64,000 nucleotides of DNA from Sphingopyxis sp. H115 (GCF_001468465.1 NZ_LNSA01000020.1:23951-87950), one strand, 5' to 3'. Counted from the stretch's first letter, positions 34,058 to 45,000 are shown. Made by a program: numbers and translations. The notes: generated from the letters alone by a model not told the origin.

Positions 34058-35689
34058 TCACGCTGTCTTGCGCAGCGGCGCTTCCTCGCTCGCGTCCGGG
34101 CCGGCGGGCGGCACCGCCGGCGCGCGGAGCAGTCCGCGCTCGGCGAGCAGGCGATCGGTGTCGGCGGCCGATGCGGCGCGGCCGAAATACCAGCCCTGAC
34201 CCTTGGAACAGCCGAGCCGCGTCAGTTCGATCGCGGTCGCCTCGTCCTCGACGCCCTCGGCGGTGATCGGCATGGCAAGGCTTTCGCCGAGCCGCACGAT
34301 CGCGACGACGATGGCTTGCGCGTCGGGGCTACCGCGCATCGCCGCGATGAAGCTGCGGTCGATCTTGATCCGGTCGAACGGCAGCGCGCGTAGATGCGAC
34401 AGCGAGCTGTAGCCGGTGCCGAAGTCGTCGAGGCTCAGGGACACGCCCTGATTCTTGAGGCTGGTAACGATCGAGCGGACGAGCGGCAGGTTTTCGAACA
34501 GCGAGCTTTCGGTGATCTCGACCTCCAGCTGCGCGGCGGGGAAGCCCGTTTCGACGAGCAGCTTGGTCAGTTTCTGGCTGAACCACGGATCCTTGAGCTG
34601 TTGCGGCGAGATATTCACCGCGAGCATGATCGACGGATCCCAGCGTTTCGCGATTTCCATCGCATCGCGGATCACCTGCAACGACAATTCGCCGATTATC
34701 CCGCTTTCTTCGGCAACGGGGATGAAACGTTCGGGCGGGATCATCCCATATTCGGGCGAGTCCCAGCGCATCAGCATTTCGAAGCCGAGCAGGCGCCCGC
34801 TCGCGATGTCGACCTGCGGTTCGAAATGCGGGACGAATTCGCCGCGCGGCATGCCTTCGCGGATGCCGGTCTCGATCTGGTTGCGGACCTGCACGGCCAT
34901 TTCCATGCCCGGTTCGAACCAGATATGACGGTTCCGTCCCTCGTCCTTGCAATGATACATCGCGATGTCGGCCTGGCGGACCATCGTTTCCATCGTGACG
35001 CTGGCATCGCTCGCGAGCGATATGCCGAGCGAGGCGCCGATGCGAATCTGCTGGCCGTCGTGGTTCACCGAATTGTCGAGCGCCGTAACCAGTTCGGCCG
35101 CCAGCGCGTCGATGTCGGCCCGCGCGGCGGGATCGAAGGCAAGCATCGCGACAAATTCGTCGCCGCCGAGCCGCGCCTTGGTGGCGTTCGGCGGCAGGAT
35201 GGCCGAGATGCGTTCGGCGGCGACCTGCAGCACGCGGTCGCCGGCGGCATGGCCGTGGATATCGTTGACGGTCTTGAAATGATCGAGGTCGAGCAGGAAC
35301 AGCGCGACCTGCCGTTTGTCGGCGACTGCGCTCGCGATCTGCCGCTGTCCCGTCGCGAGCAGCGCGCGGCGGTTAAGAAAGCCCGTCAGCGGATCGGTAT
35401 CGGCGAGGTAGCGCGCCCGCTGTTCCGCCTCCGTCCTCTCTCGTATTTCGCGATTGAGATCCTCGTAACGGCGCCAGCCAAACAGGATCAACGCCACATT
35501 GAGCACCAGCGCCGCGGCGAGTGCCTGATCGGGCCCCCCGCCGAGACCGCTAAGCGTCTGGACGATCGCCTTCATCACATTGCTGCCCGTCCCGACGAAC
35601 AGAAGGATCGCCGCGACGACGATGCCGCCGGCGATGATTTCGCGTCTGGCCCCTTCGCTGCGGTCCAGTTGCTTAGGCGTCGCGCTCAT
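34058..35689 (-). CDS. Membrane GGDEF-EAL protein (cyclic-di-GMP turnover)
   Basis: 543 residues. Two N-terminal hydrophobic helices (about 19-35 and 57-71), a short coiled linker, a GGDEF domain (about 95-255) with intact GGDEF at 175-179, then an EAL domain (about 275-515). In the EAL domain the signature reads FEMLMRW (EML at 304-306) and DDFGTGYSSL and KIDRSF are present. The catalytic Glu is kept although the middle Ala is Met, so phosphodiesterase activity remains plausible. No sensory PAS domain was seen. The ATG at 35689 gives the first helix at residue 19. Confidence 0.94.
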   Translation of the reverse strand: MSATPKQLDRSEGARREIIAGGIVVAAILLFVGTGSNVMKAIVQTLSGLGGGPDQALAAALVLNVALILFGWRRYEDLNREIRERTEAEQRARYLADTDPLTGFLNRRALLATGQRQIASAVADKRQVALFLLDLDHFKTVNDIHGHAAGDRVLQVAAERISAILPPNATKARLGGDEFVAMLAFDPAARADIDALAAELVTALDNSVNHDGQQIRIGASLGISLASDASVTMETMVRQADIAMYHCKDEGRNRHIWFEPGMEMAVQVRNQIETGIREGMPRGEFVPHFEPQVDIASGRLLGFEMLMRWDSPEYGMIPPERFIPVAEESGIIGELSLQVIRDAMEIAKRWDPSIMLAVNISPQQLKDPWFSQKLTKLLVETGFPAAQLEVEITESSLFENLPLVRSIVTSLKNQGVSLSLDDFGTGYSSLSHLRALPFDRIKIDRSFIAAMRGSPDAQAIVVAIVRLGESLAMPITAEGVEDEATAIELTRLGCSKGQGWYFGRAASAADTDRLLAERGLLRAPAVPPAGPDASEEAPLRKTA

Positions 35690-35937
35690 ATGAATTTCCC
35701 CACCATCGCGGTCATAATGCGCGCAAAGCGGTGAAATTTGCGTTAAATGGGACGCCGAGGGGCTTGCTTGCCATCAGGCGGGTTTTTGTGTAGACGCTGC
35801 CGCGTTCGCGCGCATCTTGCGCACGGATTATCGATGTCCGCGACGGAAAACCTGTCCACGGATAGCCGCTGGTTGGCGAGGTTTCGCTCACCGGCGTCTT
35901 TTGCGTTGCGGCCCTCGAAAACAAGGATTTGAAGCGC

Positions 35938-37386
<1,449 letters not shown>

Positions 37387-37426
37387 TCGACCTGAATTTG
37401 AACGTTAAACTCTGAAGGAAAATATC

Positions 37427-38044
37427 ATGGCTACCTCCATTCGCCTCGCACGCGGCGGCTCGAAAAAGCGTCCCTATTACAAGATCGTCGTCGCCGATTC
37501 GCGCAGCCCCCGCGACGGCCGCTTCATCGAGCGCATCGGCAGCTACAATCCCCTGCTCGCCAAGGACAGCCCGGAACGTGTCAAGCTCGACGCCGACCGC
37601 GCGAAGCATTGGCTGAGCGTCGGCGCCCAGCCGAGCGACCGCGTCGCCCGCTTCCTCGACGCCGCGGGCATCAAGGAACGCGCCGCGCGCAACAACCCGA
37701 ACAAGGCCGTCCCGGGCGAAAAGGCCAAGGAACGCGCCGAGGAAAAGGCGCAGAAGCTGGCTGATGCCGAAGAAGCGGCAGCCGCCGCGGCCGCCGCTCC
37801 GGCGCCCGAACCCGAAGCTGCTGAAGACGCCGCTCCGGCCGCCGAAGAAGCAGCCGCTCCCGAAGCCGCTGAATCGGACGCAACCGGTTCGGTGAAGACC
37901 GAGGAAACCGCCGAAGCTGTTGCCGACGCTGTCGCCGACGAAGCCCCCGCCGACGCGACCGCCGAAGACGCGACCGCGATCGCCGAAGAAGTCGCCGAAG
38001 GCGGTCCGGTTGCACCCGAAGCCGAAGAAAAGGCCGAAGGCTAA
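37427..38044 (+). CDS. rpsP: 30S ribosomal protein S16 with very long acidic tail
   Basis: 205 residues; usual S16 is about 80-90. The core (1 to about 88) has [20 protein letters not shown] and the RIGSYNPLL segment. A tail of about 115 residues (about 90-205) follows, made of Ala, Glu, Asp and Pro ([20 protein letters not shown] style), strongly acidic and probably disordered. The ATG has a good AAGGA. First gene of the rpsP-rimM pair. Confidence 0.96.
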   Translation: MATSIRLARGGSKKRPYYKIVVADSRSPRDGRFIERIGSYNPLLAKDSPERVKLDADRAKHWLSVGAQPSDRVARFLDAAGIKERAARNNPNKAVPGEKAKERAEEKAQKLADAEEAAAAAAAAPAPEPEAAEDAAPAAEEAAAPEAAESDATGSVKTEETAEAVADAVADEAPADATAEDATAIAEEVAEGGPVAPEAEEKAEG

Positions 38045-38050
38045 GCCTGT

Positions 38051-38557
38051 ATGAACGCAGATCGTCCCGTCACCCTCGCCGCCATTGCCGGCGCGCACGG
38101 GGTGCGGGGCGAGGTGCGTTTGAAGTTGTTTGGCGAAGGCGCGGAGGCTCTCCGCGCCTTTTCCGTTTTCGACGCGGGCGGCCGCAAGCTCACACTGAAA
38201 TCGGTGCGTCCCGCCAATCAGGGCGCGGTCGCAACCTTCGTCGAAATTACCGACCGCGGGGCTGCCGAGGCATTGCGCGGTGCCGTCCTCACCGTCCCGC
38301 GCTCTGCGCTGCCCGCCTTGGCCGAGGGCGAATATTATCATCACGACCTGATTGGCCTGCCATGCGTGTCAACCGACGGCGCGGCGATCGGTCATGTCGC
38401 CGCGGTCGAAAATTTCGGCGCGGGCGATATCCTCGAAATCGAGAAAGCGGCCGAACCCGGAAAAAAGCCCGTGCGCTTCATGGTCCCGATGACCGCGCAG
38501 GCAGTTCCGGCTTGGAACGCCGACGGCGTGACCGTCAACGCGGCGTTCGTCGAATAG
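38051..38557 (+). CDS. rimM: 16S rRNA processing protein RimM
   Basis: 168 residues. Assembly factor for the 30S head that binds S19. It starts VTLAAIAGAHGVRGEVRLKL, has the PRC-barrel part with GEYYHHDLIGLPC and ends with VPMTAQAVPAW. It lies 6 bp after rpsP. In most bacteria trmD and rplS follow directly; here an unrelated serine hydrolase comes next and trmD lies about 3 kb further on. Confidence 0.95.
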   Translation: MNADRPVTLAAIAGAHGVRGEVRLKLFGEGAEALRAFSVFDAGGRKLTLKSVRPANQGAVATFVEITDRGAAEALRGAVLTVPRSALPALAEGEYYHHDLIGLPCVSTDGAAIGHVAAVENFGAGDILEIEKAAEPGKKPVRFMVPMTAQAVPAWNADGVTVNAAFVE

Positions 38558-38718
38558 CGACGGCTTTGGGGCGGTGAGCTGTCCATCTCTATGGCCCGCA
38601 ATCGCTCGCTAGCCGACGAACCTCTTTTCCCGCTCGCGTTCAGGCGACGGTTTCCCATCGCTGGTTGTCGGCGCCTCCCGGCGCTGTTAGCCTGACGGCG
38701 ATGGGCTGTGGAGGAATT

Positions 38719-40233
38719 ATGCGCTGGAAATCGGGGTTCGCTTTTGCTCTTCTGCTCACGGGCGCGCTTCCCGCCGCCGCGCAAGAGCCCGCCGAGAAAA
38801 CCCTCGACCAACTCACGCCCGAAATCGATGCGTTGTTCGCGAAATATCAGGCCGACCAACATATTCCCGGCATCGTGTATGGCGTCGTCAAGGACGGCAG
38901 GCTTGCCTATGTAAAGGGCGTCGGGGTCCAGAATATCTTCGACAAGCGCGTGGTGACCGCCGACAGCCTGTTCCGCATCGCGTCGATGACCAAGGCGTTC
39001 ACCACGCTGTCGATCCTCAAGCTGCGCGACGATGGCAAGCTCCGCCTCGACGACCTTGCCGAGCAATATGTGCCCGAGATGAGGGGGTGGGCCTATCCGA
39101 CGAAGGACAGCCCGCGCATCCGGGTGCGCGACCTGCTCCATCATGTGGCTGGCTTCGTTACCGACGATCCGTGGGGAGACCGGCAGCAGGTGCTGCCGCA
39201 GGCCGAATTTACGAAGATGATCGCCGCGGGCGTGCCGTTCAGCCGCGTGCCGCAAAGCCGTCACGAATATTCGAACTTCGGCTATGCCCTGCTCGGCCGG
39301 ATCGTCGCCAACGCGTCGGGCATGGCCTATACCGACTATGTCCGACATACGATCCTGACTCCGCTCGGCATGACGGCAAGCGGTTTCGATGCGCCGAATG
39401 CGCCCAGGGCGCACTATGCGCTCGGTTATCGCTGGGAAAATGAGCGTTGGGCGCCCGAGCCCGAAATGGCCGACGGCGCGTTCAACGCGATGGGCGGACT
39501 TCAGGTCAGCGCCAACGATTATGCCAAATGGGTCGTCTTCCTGCTGTCTGCCTGGCCCGCGCGCGACGACGCTGACACCGGTCCGGTCAGGCGATCGACC
39601 GTCCGTGAAATTGCGCAGGGGCTGAACTTCGTCGCGGTGACGAACCGGATCGGCGCCAGCGGGGCGACGGCGTGCAAACAGGCCGCCGCTTATGGCATGG
39701 GCTGGCGCGTCGCGCAGGACTGCGACCTCGGGCTGACACTCGCGCATGGGGGCGGCTATCCGGGCTACGGCAGCCATGTGATGCTGATGCCCGAACATGG
39801 CGTCGGCGTGTTCGCATTCGCGAACCGCACCTATGCGGGCCCGTCGGCGCCGGCTTGGGATACTGCAGTTTTGATGGACCAGGCTGGGCTCCTCGAACCG
39901 CGCGCGGTTCCGGTGTCGCCGGCGGTGGCCGAAGCCTATGCGGCAGCGAAAGCGGCCTATGCCGCAGGCGATCTCGGCCCGCTGGGTGGCCGGCTCGCGA
40001 TGAATTTCCTGATGGATCGCTCGGCGGCGAATTGGAAAGCCGAACTGGCGCGGTTGAGGGCCGAGGTCGGTGCCTGTCCGTCCGACGAGCCACTCGCGCC
40101 GACAGGCGCGATGTCGGCGACCTTCCGCCTCAACTGCGACAAGGGCAGGCTCGACGGGGTGATCCTCCTCGCGCCGACCATGCCGGCCACGGTTCAGGCG
40201 CTGCGTTTTCGTGTCGTGCCGCCCGAAAAATGA
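38719..40233 (+). CDS. Secreted serine hydrolase, beta-lactamase/class C-like family
   Basis: 504 residues. The signal peptide MRWKSGFAFALLLTGALPAA ends at AQ. The serine-hydrolase fold has S89-M-T-K92 (the S-x-x-K nucleophile/base pair), Y184-S-N186 (Y-x-N) and HGG at 343-345 in place of KTG, as in esterase or D-aminopeptidase members. A C-terminal extra domain spans about 400-504. The substrate cannot be told. RBS GGAGGA with 4-bp spacing supports the ATG at 38719. It sits between rimM and trmD and ends in its own terminator. Confidence 0.88.
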   Translation: MRWKSGFAFALLLTGALPAAAQEPAEKTLDQLTPEIDALFAKYQADQHIPGIVYGVVKDGRLAYVKGVGVQNIFDKRVVTADSLFRIASMTKAFTTLSILKLRDDGKLRLDDLAEQYVPEMRGWAYPTKDSPRIRVRDLLHHVAGFVTDDPWGDRQQVLPQAEFTKMIAAGVPFSRVPQSRHEYSNFGYALLGRIVANASGMAYTDYVRHTILTPLGMTASGFDAPNAPRAHYALGYRWENERWAPEPEMADGAFNAMGGLQVSANDYAKWVVFLLSAWPARDDADTGPVRRSTVREIAQGLNFVAVTNRIGASGATACKQAAAYGMGWRVAQDCDLGLTLAHGGGYPGYGSHVMLMPEHGVGVFAFANRTYAGPSAPAWDTAVLMDQAGLLEPRAVPVSPAVAEAYAAAKAAYAAGDLGPLGGRLAMNFLMDRSAANWKAELARLRAEVGACPSDEPLAPTGAMSATFRLNCDKGRLDGVILLAPTMPATVQALRFRVVPPEK

Positions 40234-40272
40234 ACGGGGTGGAGCCTTTGCAAGGGACGGCTCCACCCCGTT
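40233..40272 (+). terminator. Terminator of the serine hydrolase gene
   Basis: Perfect 14-bp stem AACGGGGTGGAGCC (40233-40246) / GGCTCCACCCCGTT (40259-40272) with a 12-nt loop, starting at the stop codon. A T-stretch follows (GTTTCG), so strength is moderate. Confidence 0.7.
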
Positions 40273-40306
40273 TCGCCCTGGACCTTTTGAGTGGGGGCAG
40301 GGATTT

Positions 40307-40507
40307 TTAGCGCGCGCGGCGCGGGCTGATGCCGCAACGCGCGGCGGCGCGGGTGAAGAAACTGTCCGCGCCGGGCGCGCTGGCCGGTGCCATATACTCG
40401 CCCATGCGGCGAAGGAGTTCGGCCAGCCATTTGGCGGCGCGGGTGATATCGGCGCTGAAATGATCATGACCGTCATTCCAAACGCGCATAAACTGCTCGT
40501 CTTTCAT
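40307..40507 (-). CDS. Small conserved-type hypothetical protein, 66 aa
   Basis: 66 residues starting MKDEQFMRVWNDGHDHFSAD, then helical ITRAAKWLAELLRRMGEY and an Ala/Arg-rich end. A strong AAGGA lies 9 bp before the ATG. It is divergent from the lysR gene, and the LysR-type box lies in the shared 102-bp gap, so it is a candidate target of that regulator. No family recognised, but the RBS and composition support a real gene. Confidence 0.6.
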   Translation of the reverse strand: MKDEQFMRVWNDGHDHFSADITRAAKWLAELLRRMGEYMAPASAPGADSFFTRAAARCGISPRRAR

Positions 40508-40586
40508 CGCTCATTTCCTTTCGCTTCGGTGCATCCTGAATGCCCGCTTTGGCGCCGCGCCGCCAACAAAAGGCGTAGACCATCAT

Positions 40587-40601
40587 ATAAGGCTGACTTA
40601 T
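40587..40601. promoter_or_regulatory. LysR-type T-N11-A box
   Basis: ATAAG-GCTGA-CTTAT, perfect inverted repeat with the T-N11-A arrangement of LysR-family operators. It lies 8 bp before the lysR start and between the divergent genes, the classical position for autoregulation and control of the divergent gene. Confidence 0.5.
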
Positions 40602-40609
40602 AAGGTCGC

Positions 40610-41533
40610 ATGGCCCGACTGCCGCCACTCGCCGCGATACGCACCTTCGAAGCCGCCGGTCGTTTAGAGAATTTCTCGCGCGCCGCCGAGGAGCTGGGGC
40701 TGACGCAGGCGGCGGTGAGTTATCAAATCCGCCAATTGGAGGACCGGCTCGGCCGCGCGCTCTTCGTGCGCGAAAAGGGGCGCGTGCGCCTCTCCGGAAC
40801 AGGGCAGCGACTGCTCCCCGCGATCTCGGGCGCCTTCGCTGCGATGGGCGACGCCTTTGCCGCGTTGGGTAGCGACGAGGCGGAAGTGCTGACGATCAAC
40901 GCCGCGACCAGCTTTGGCGGCACATGGCTCAGCGCGCGCATCGGCAGCTTCCAGCTCCTCTACCCCGAACTGGCGGTGCGCATGGCGATGAGCAACGCGC
41001 TCGTCGATTTCGACGCCTCGAACGTCGATGTCGCGATCCGCATCGGCAAGGGCGTCTGGCCGGGGCTGCGCGCCGATTTCCTGATGCGTCAATATCTGGC
41101 GCCGATTGCCTCGCCGGCGTTTATCGCCGAGCATGATATCCGCGAGCCGGCCGACCTGCTCCGCGTCCAGCGGCTCGCGCCCAACGACAGCTGGTGGGCC
41201 GAATGGTTCGCCCTTGCCGGAGTCGAAACCCCGCCGGTCCCGTCGCGGCGCGGGATCGAGCTCGACAGCCAGCTGCAGGAGGCGAGCGCGGTGCAGGCGG
41301 GCTTCGGCGTCGCGATGATGACCCCGCTCTACTGGCAGGGCGAACTCGCGAGCGGGCGCATGGTCCAGCCCTTCGACACGCTCTATGTCTCGGAATCGTC
41401 GGGCATGTGGCTCGTCCACCGCGACAACCGGGTCGGGGTACGCAAGATCGAACGCTTCCGCGAATGGCTGCACGCCGAGATTGGCAAGGATCGCCACATC
41501 CTGCCCGAGGCGCTATGGGAACCGCCGACATGA
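40610..41533 (+). CDS. LysR family regulator (GcvA/AmpR-type)
   Basis: 307 residues. The N-terminal winged HTH (about 7-65) reads [20 protein letters not shown] and [20 protein letters not shown], the GcvA/AmpR-type signature. The effector domain (about 90-295) contains [16 protein letters not shown] and [16 protein letters not shown]. Effector unknown. Its stop overlaps the trmD start by 4 bp, so trmD translation is coupled to it. A LysR box lies in the upstream gap. The neighbouring serine hydrolase is a possible target; AmpR-type regulators often control beta-lactamase-like genes, but that is inference. Confidence 0.9.
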   Translation: MARLPPLAAIRTFEAAGRLENFSRAAEELGLTQAAVSYQIRQLEDRLGRALFVREKGRVRLSGTGQRLLPAISGAFAAMGDAFAALGSDEAEVLTINAATSFGGTWLSARIGSFQLLYPELAVRMAMSNALVDFDASNVDVAIRIGKGVWPGLRADFLMRQYLAPIASPAFIAEHDIREPADLLRVQRLAPNDSWWAEWFALAGVETPPVPSRRGIELDSQLQEASAVQAGFGVAMMTPLYWQGELASGRMVQPFDTLYVSESSGMWLVHRDNRVGVRKIERFREWLHAEIGKDRHILPEALWEPPT

Positions 41534-42237
41534 CCTTTACCGCCGTCCCTCTCACCCTTTACCCCGACATGTTCCCCGGCCCGCTGGGGCACAGCATGGC
41601 AGGACGCGCGCTCGAAAGCGGGACCTGGCATTGCGCGCCAGTGCAGATACGTGACTTTGCGACCGACAAGCACCGCACCGTCGACGATACGCCGGCGGGC
41701 GGCGGGGCGGGCATGGTTCTGAAGGCCGACGTTCTGGCGGCCGCGATCGACCATGCGGCTGCGGTGCATCCCGGGCTGCCGATCCTTGCGATGACCCCGC
41801 GGGGCGCGCCGGTCACGCAGGCGCGCGTGCGCCGGCTTGCGACCGGCCCGGGCGCGATCATCCTCTGCGGACGGTTCGAGGGATTCGACGAACGTATATT
41901 CGCCGCGCGGCCTATCGAAGAAGTGTCGATGGGGGACATCATCCTGTCGGGGGGCGAGATGGCGGCGCTGCTCCTGCTCGACGCCTGTATTCGCCTGCTG
42001 CCCGGCGTGATGGGGGCGTCGGCCAGCGGCGACGATGAATCCTTCGAACAGGGGTTGCTCGAATATCCGCACTATACCCGGCCGGTCAGCTGGGAAGGGC
42101 ATGACATCCCCGATGTCCTGCGTTCGGGCGATCATAAGAAGATCGCCACCTGGCGCCGCGAGCGCGCCGCGTGCGATACAAAGGCGCGCCGCCCCGACCT
42201 GTGGGCCGCCTATGTCGCAGCGCGCGACGGGCGATAA
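41530..42237 (+). CDS. trmD: tRNA (guanine-N1-)-methyltransferase TrmD
   Basis: 235 residues. Methylates G37 of tRNA next to the anticodon and prevents frameshifting. The SPOUT-fold signatures [25 protein letters not shown] and [20 protein letters not shown] (knot) are present. The start is ATG at 41530, overlapping the LysR stop by 4 bp. The coding end overlaps the convergent LTA-synthase-like gene by 28 bp. It is separated from rimM and rplS, which normally flank it. Confidence 0.95.
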   Translation: MTFTAVPLTLYPDMFPGPLGHSMAGRALESGTWHCAPVQIRDFATDKHRTVDDTPAGGGAGMVLKADVLAAAIDHAAAVHPGLPILAMTPRGAPVTQARVRRLATGPGAIILCGRFEGFDERIFAARPIEEVSMGDIILSGGEMAALLLLDACIRLLPGVMGASASGDDESFEQGLLEYPHYTRPVSWEGHDIPDVLRSGDHKKIATWRRERAACDTKARRPDLWAAYVAARDGR

Positions 42238-43580
42238 CGCAGCAACACCCACGGCACCTTCGTGCTGTCGAACTTCATCCGGCTCGCCTGCTGGGTAAAG
42301 GGCGGCATATGGTCGCCCACGATCAGGATGTCGGTCGGCGGAAAGCCCGGCCGGCTCGTCATCGCGGCGAGCGCCGCCGCCGTGTCGTCCCAGACTGCGA
42401 AGAGCCGGCAGACCTGCGGATAGTCTGCGTCGAGGGCGGGACCCAGCTGGCGGCAATCCTCGGTGCGCAGTTCGGCATTGGCGACCACCGGCAGGTGCGA
42501 ATTGAGCGTGAGCCAATAGACGAACTGCGGCCGCTTCGCCGCCGCGAGGTCGCGGCCGATCAGCCGCGGGATGTCGCGGTCGCACGCGCCCGGGAAGACA
42601 TTGGGACAATGGCCGGCACCCTGCGCCTCGATCGCGTCGCGAAAGCTCGTACGCTCGAACCCGATCAGCGGATACCAGCGATCGCGGTCGAAAAAGGTCG
42701 GAGAAAAGCCATGATAGGCATGCGTCGCATATCCGCGGCGCGCGAGCGTCGCGGGCAGGCAACCGGGCTCGGCCGCGACGATCTCGGTGTAATCGCCCCA
42801 CCGCTGGCACAGCTCGCGTATCTCGCCCTTGGTAGTCGAATTATAGAAGGTCGTGCGGCCCTGGCTGATGTCGAACCGTTCGGCGAGTTCGGGGCGCGTC
42901 CAGATGGCATCGAGGCGTGCGCGCAAGGCGGGTTCGGTGGGCAGTCCCATCGCCTCGACCACGACGATCATCACATGCCTTTTGCCATCGGCCAGCGTCA
43001 GAAAACCGGTCTGCTGCGTTGCCGAGGTGAAAGGGGCGTCGGCGGGCGCCAGGCGGTTATAGGCGGTGGCGCCGTCACGCGCCCGGATATAATCGGCCGT
43101 TGCAAACGTATAGGTCAGCGCCGCGCCGGCGGCCATCCATTGCAGTCCGCGCAGCTTGCCCGGCCGGCGAAGCTGGCGCGCGGCCAGCGCGAGGACGAGG
43201 ATGAGCAGCGCGCCGCCGACCAGATATTCGGGCGAGGCGGCGGGGCGAATGTCGAGCACGAGCGCGGCCACCGACAGGATCATGCTGACATGCATGTTGA
43301 ACATGCTCGCGATGAAAACAAGCGTCAGATAGACCAGCAGCGCGAAGAAGGCGGCGAGGCGGATCCAATATCCGAACCAACTCGCGACAAGGCCGACCGC
43401 GCCGCACAGCCAGATTTCGGGCGCACGCATCGGTCCGCCCATGATCGTTATCGGCAGGAAGGCGAGGTTGGGCAGCAGCAGCCAGCACAGCGCCCAGTTG
43501 AGGAACGCGGCCAGCGCGGCGCCGTCGGCGGGCGCGAAAACGCGGATTGCCAGCGGTTTGATGGCGGTCACATAAGGCAT
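42210..43580 (-). CDS. LTA-synthase/phosphoethanolamine-transferase-like sulfatase-fold membrane protein
   Basis: 456 residues. Five hydrophobic helices at the N-terminus (about 20-170, [19 protein letters not shown]), then a periplasmic alkaline-phosphatase-superfamily domain (about 205-450). [26 protein letters not shown] and [12 protein letters not shown] match metal and active-site regions of the sulfatase family; the Thr/Ser of TTFYNSTT is the expected nucleophile region. It probably moves a glycerophosphate- or phosphoethanolamine-type group onto an envelope glycan, with substrate unknown. RBS GGAGGG. A CtrA-type box lies 35 bp upstream. Confidence 0.8.
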   Translation of the reverse strand: MPYVTAIKPLAIRVFAPADGAALAAFLNWALCWLLLPNLAFLPITIMGGPMRAPEIWLCGAVGLVASWFGYWIRLAAFFALLVYLTLVFIASMFNMHVSMILSVAALVLDIRPAASPEYLVGGALLILVLALAARQLRRPGKLRGLQWMAAGAALTYTFATADYIRARDGATAYNRLAPADAPFTSATQQTGFLTLADGKRHVMIVVVEAMGLPTEPALRARLDAIWTRPELAERFDISQGRTTFYNSTTKGEIRELCQRWGDYTEIVAAEPGCLPATLARRGYATHAYHGFSPTFFDRDRWYPLIGFERTSFRDAIEAQGAGHCPNVFPGACDRDIPRLIGRDLAAAKRPQFVYWLTLNSHLPVVANAELRTEDCRQLGPALDADYPQVCRLFAVWDDTAAALAAMTSRPGFPPTDILIVGDHMPPFTQQASRMKFDSTKVPWVLLRYRPSRAAT

Positions 43581-43912
43581 CGGTCCCTCCGGCGCCCTCC
43601 ATGGGCGATTTTGGTTAAGGGCCGTTTAAGCCGACCAAGTTGTCCGCCGGCGCAACCGCTTGCATTTCGCCGCTTTCCGGCGTAGTGGCCGCGGCTTCAA
43701 GCGGAACCGGGCGAATCGCATTCATTGCGCGCGCCCGTCACCTGCTTATCCCTGACCGGTCTGCCGGACGGGGCGCAAGGTTCCCGAAGTGCTGCGATCG
43801 GGGGGCTTTGCCGATAGATACGGTTACGCAGGCCGGACCTTTGGGAGCACCATGAGGGTGCTCGGGACCGACCTGCCTCTGGCGCGCGGCGAAAAGAAAA
43901 GGACTAGAGGAC
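43581..43912 (+). other. 332-bp gap upstream of rplS with leader hairpin
   Basis: This stretch holds no gene. It carries the CtrA-type box near its left end and, 50 bp before the rplS ATG, a perfect 7-bp hairpin GAGCACC-ATGAG-GGTGCTC (43845-43863). The hairpin may act in rplS mRNA control. No known riboswitch or L19 leader consensus was recognised. The rest is GC-rich and featureless. Confidence 0.4.
43615..43629 (-). promoter_or_regulatory. CtrA-type binding site upstream of the LTA-synthase-like gene
   Basis: TTAA-GGGCCGT-TTAA, an exact TTAA-N7-TTAA, 35 bp before the ATG of the divergent envelope gene. It is the second such site in the window and both are next to envelope genes. Confidence 0.5.
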
Positions 43913-44290
43913 ATGAACCTCATCCAGACGATCGAAGCCGAAGAAATTGCCAAGGCTGGCAAGGCCATTCCGACCTTCCGTCCCGGCGACACGCTGAAAG
44001 TCGGCGTGAAGGTGGTCGAAGGCGAACGCACCCGCGTCCAGAATTTCGAAGGCGTGTGCATCGCGCGCTCGAACAAGGGTATGGGCTCCAACTTCACCGT
44101 GCGCAAAATGTCGTTCGGCGAAGGTGTCGAGCGCGTCTTCCCGCTCTATTCGCCCAACATCGACAGCATTACCGTCGTCCGCAAGGGCGCCGTCCGTCGT
44201 GCGAAGCTTTACTATCTGCGTGGGCGCACTGGTAAATCGGCACGTATTGCGGAACGCCGCGATTACCGGTCGGAAGCCGGCGAAGGCTAA
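43913..44290 (+). CDS. rplS: 50S ribosomal protein L19
   Basis: 125 residues, normal length. The [20 protein letters not shown] and [14 protein letters not shown] segments and the final RIAERRDY are typical. It helps build the 30S-50S interface. RBS AAGGACTAGAGGAC. It is normally the last gene of rpsP-rimM-trmD-rplS; here it stands alone with its own leader and terminator. Confidence 0.97.
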   Translation: MNLIQTIEAEEIAKAGKAIPTFRPGDTLKVGVKVVEGERTRVQNFEGVCIARSNKGMGSNFTVRKMSFGEGVERVFPLYSPNIDSITVVRKGAVRRAKLYYLRGRTGKSARIAERRDYRSEAGEG

Positions 44291-44326
44291 GGAGAGCTTC
44301 TCTCACCCAAAGCCGAAACAGCTTTC

Positions 44327-44370
44327 AAAAACGACCGGTTCCGCCAACAGGCAGAGCCGGTCGTTTTCTT
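44327..44370 (+). terminator. Intrinsic terminator of rplS
   Basis: Perfect 11-bp stem AAAACGACCGG (44327-44337) / CCGGTCGTTTT (44357-44367) with a 19-nt loop, followed by CTTTTG. It ends about 20 bp before the ATG of the next gene, which therefore needs its own promoter or read-through. Confidence 0.75.
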
Positions 44371-44388
44371 TTGGGCAAAGAAAATTTG

Positions 44389-45000
44389 ATGCACGCGTCC
44401 GTCATCCCGTTCCAGCCGACCCGGCGCGCCTTCCTTGGCGCGGTGCTCGCCTTTGGCGTGTCGGGCGAGGCGATGGCGCTCACCAATGCGCAGCTTTTGG
44501 TTCGCGCGGCGCGGCGGCAGGTCGGCGTCACCCTGACCTACGACCCGGCCTATACCGTGCTGCGTTTTCCGAACGGCGATGTCGACCGGGTCAAGGGCGT
44601 GTGCACCGACGTGGTGATCCGCGCGTTTCGCGATGCGCTCGGCGCGGACCTGCAGGCCCTTGTAAATGCCGACATGCGTGCCAATTTCGGGGCCTATCCA
44701 AAGAATTGGGGTCTGGGTCGCCCCGACCGAAATATCGACCATCGCCGTGTGCCCAACCTTGCAACCTTCTGGCGGCGGCAGGGGGCTTCGCTCCCCGTCA
44801 CCAACGACCCCGGCGACTGGCGCCCCGGCGATATCTTCACGCAGTTGGTCGGTGGTCGGCTGCCGCATACCGGGATCGTGTCCGACCGCAAGGATACCAC
44901 CGGCGTTCCGCTCGTTCTCCACAATATCGGAGGCGGCACGCGCGAGGAGGACGCGCTGTTCGACCACCCGCTGACCGGCCATTTCCGCTGGAAGGTCTGA
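44389..45000 (+). CDS. DUF1287 family exported protein
   Basis: 203 residues. A Tat-type start (TRRAFLGAVLAFGVSGEAMA) is followed by a DUF1287 domain (about 32-203) with QVGVTLTYDPAYTVLRFPNG, VKGVCTDVVIRAFRDALGAD (the Cys-Thr-Asp segment is the conserved, possibly catalytic part) and PHTGIVSDRKD. The fold resembles NlpC/P60-like cysteine hydrolases, with Cys in GVCTDV and His in LPHTGIV as the likely dyad; activity is inferred. The ATG at 44389 was chosen over an in-frame TTG 18 bp upstream. Confidence 0.85.
   Translation: MHASVIPFQPTRRAFLGAVLAFGVSGEAMALTNAQLLVRAARRQVGVTLTYDPAYTVLRFPNGDVDRVKGVCTDVVIRAFRDALGADLQALVNADMRANFGAYPKNWGLGRPDRNIDHRRVPNLATFWRRQGASLPVTNDPGDWRPGDIFTQLVGGRLPHTGIVSDRKDTTGVPLVLHNIGGGTREEDALFDHPLTGHFRWKV

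Noticed and set aside
43845..43863. Hairpin before rplS as a ribosomal-protein autoregulatory leader
   Set aside because: Only a 7-bp stem; no similarity to a known L19 leader recognised. Recorded as a hairpin only.
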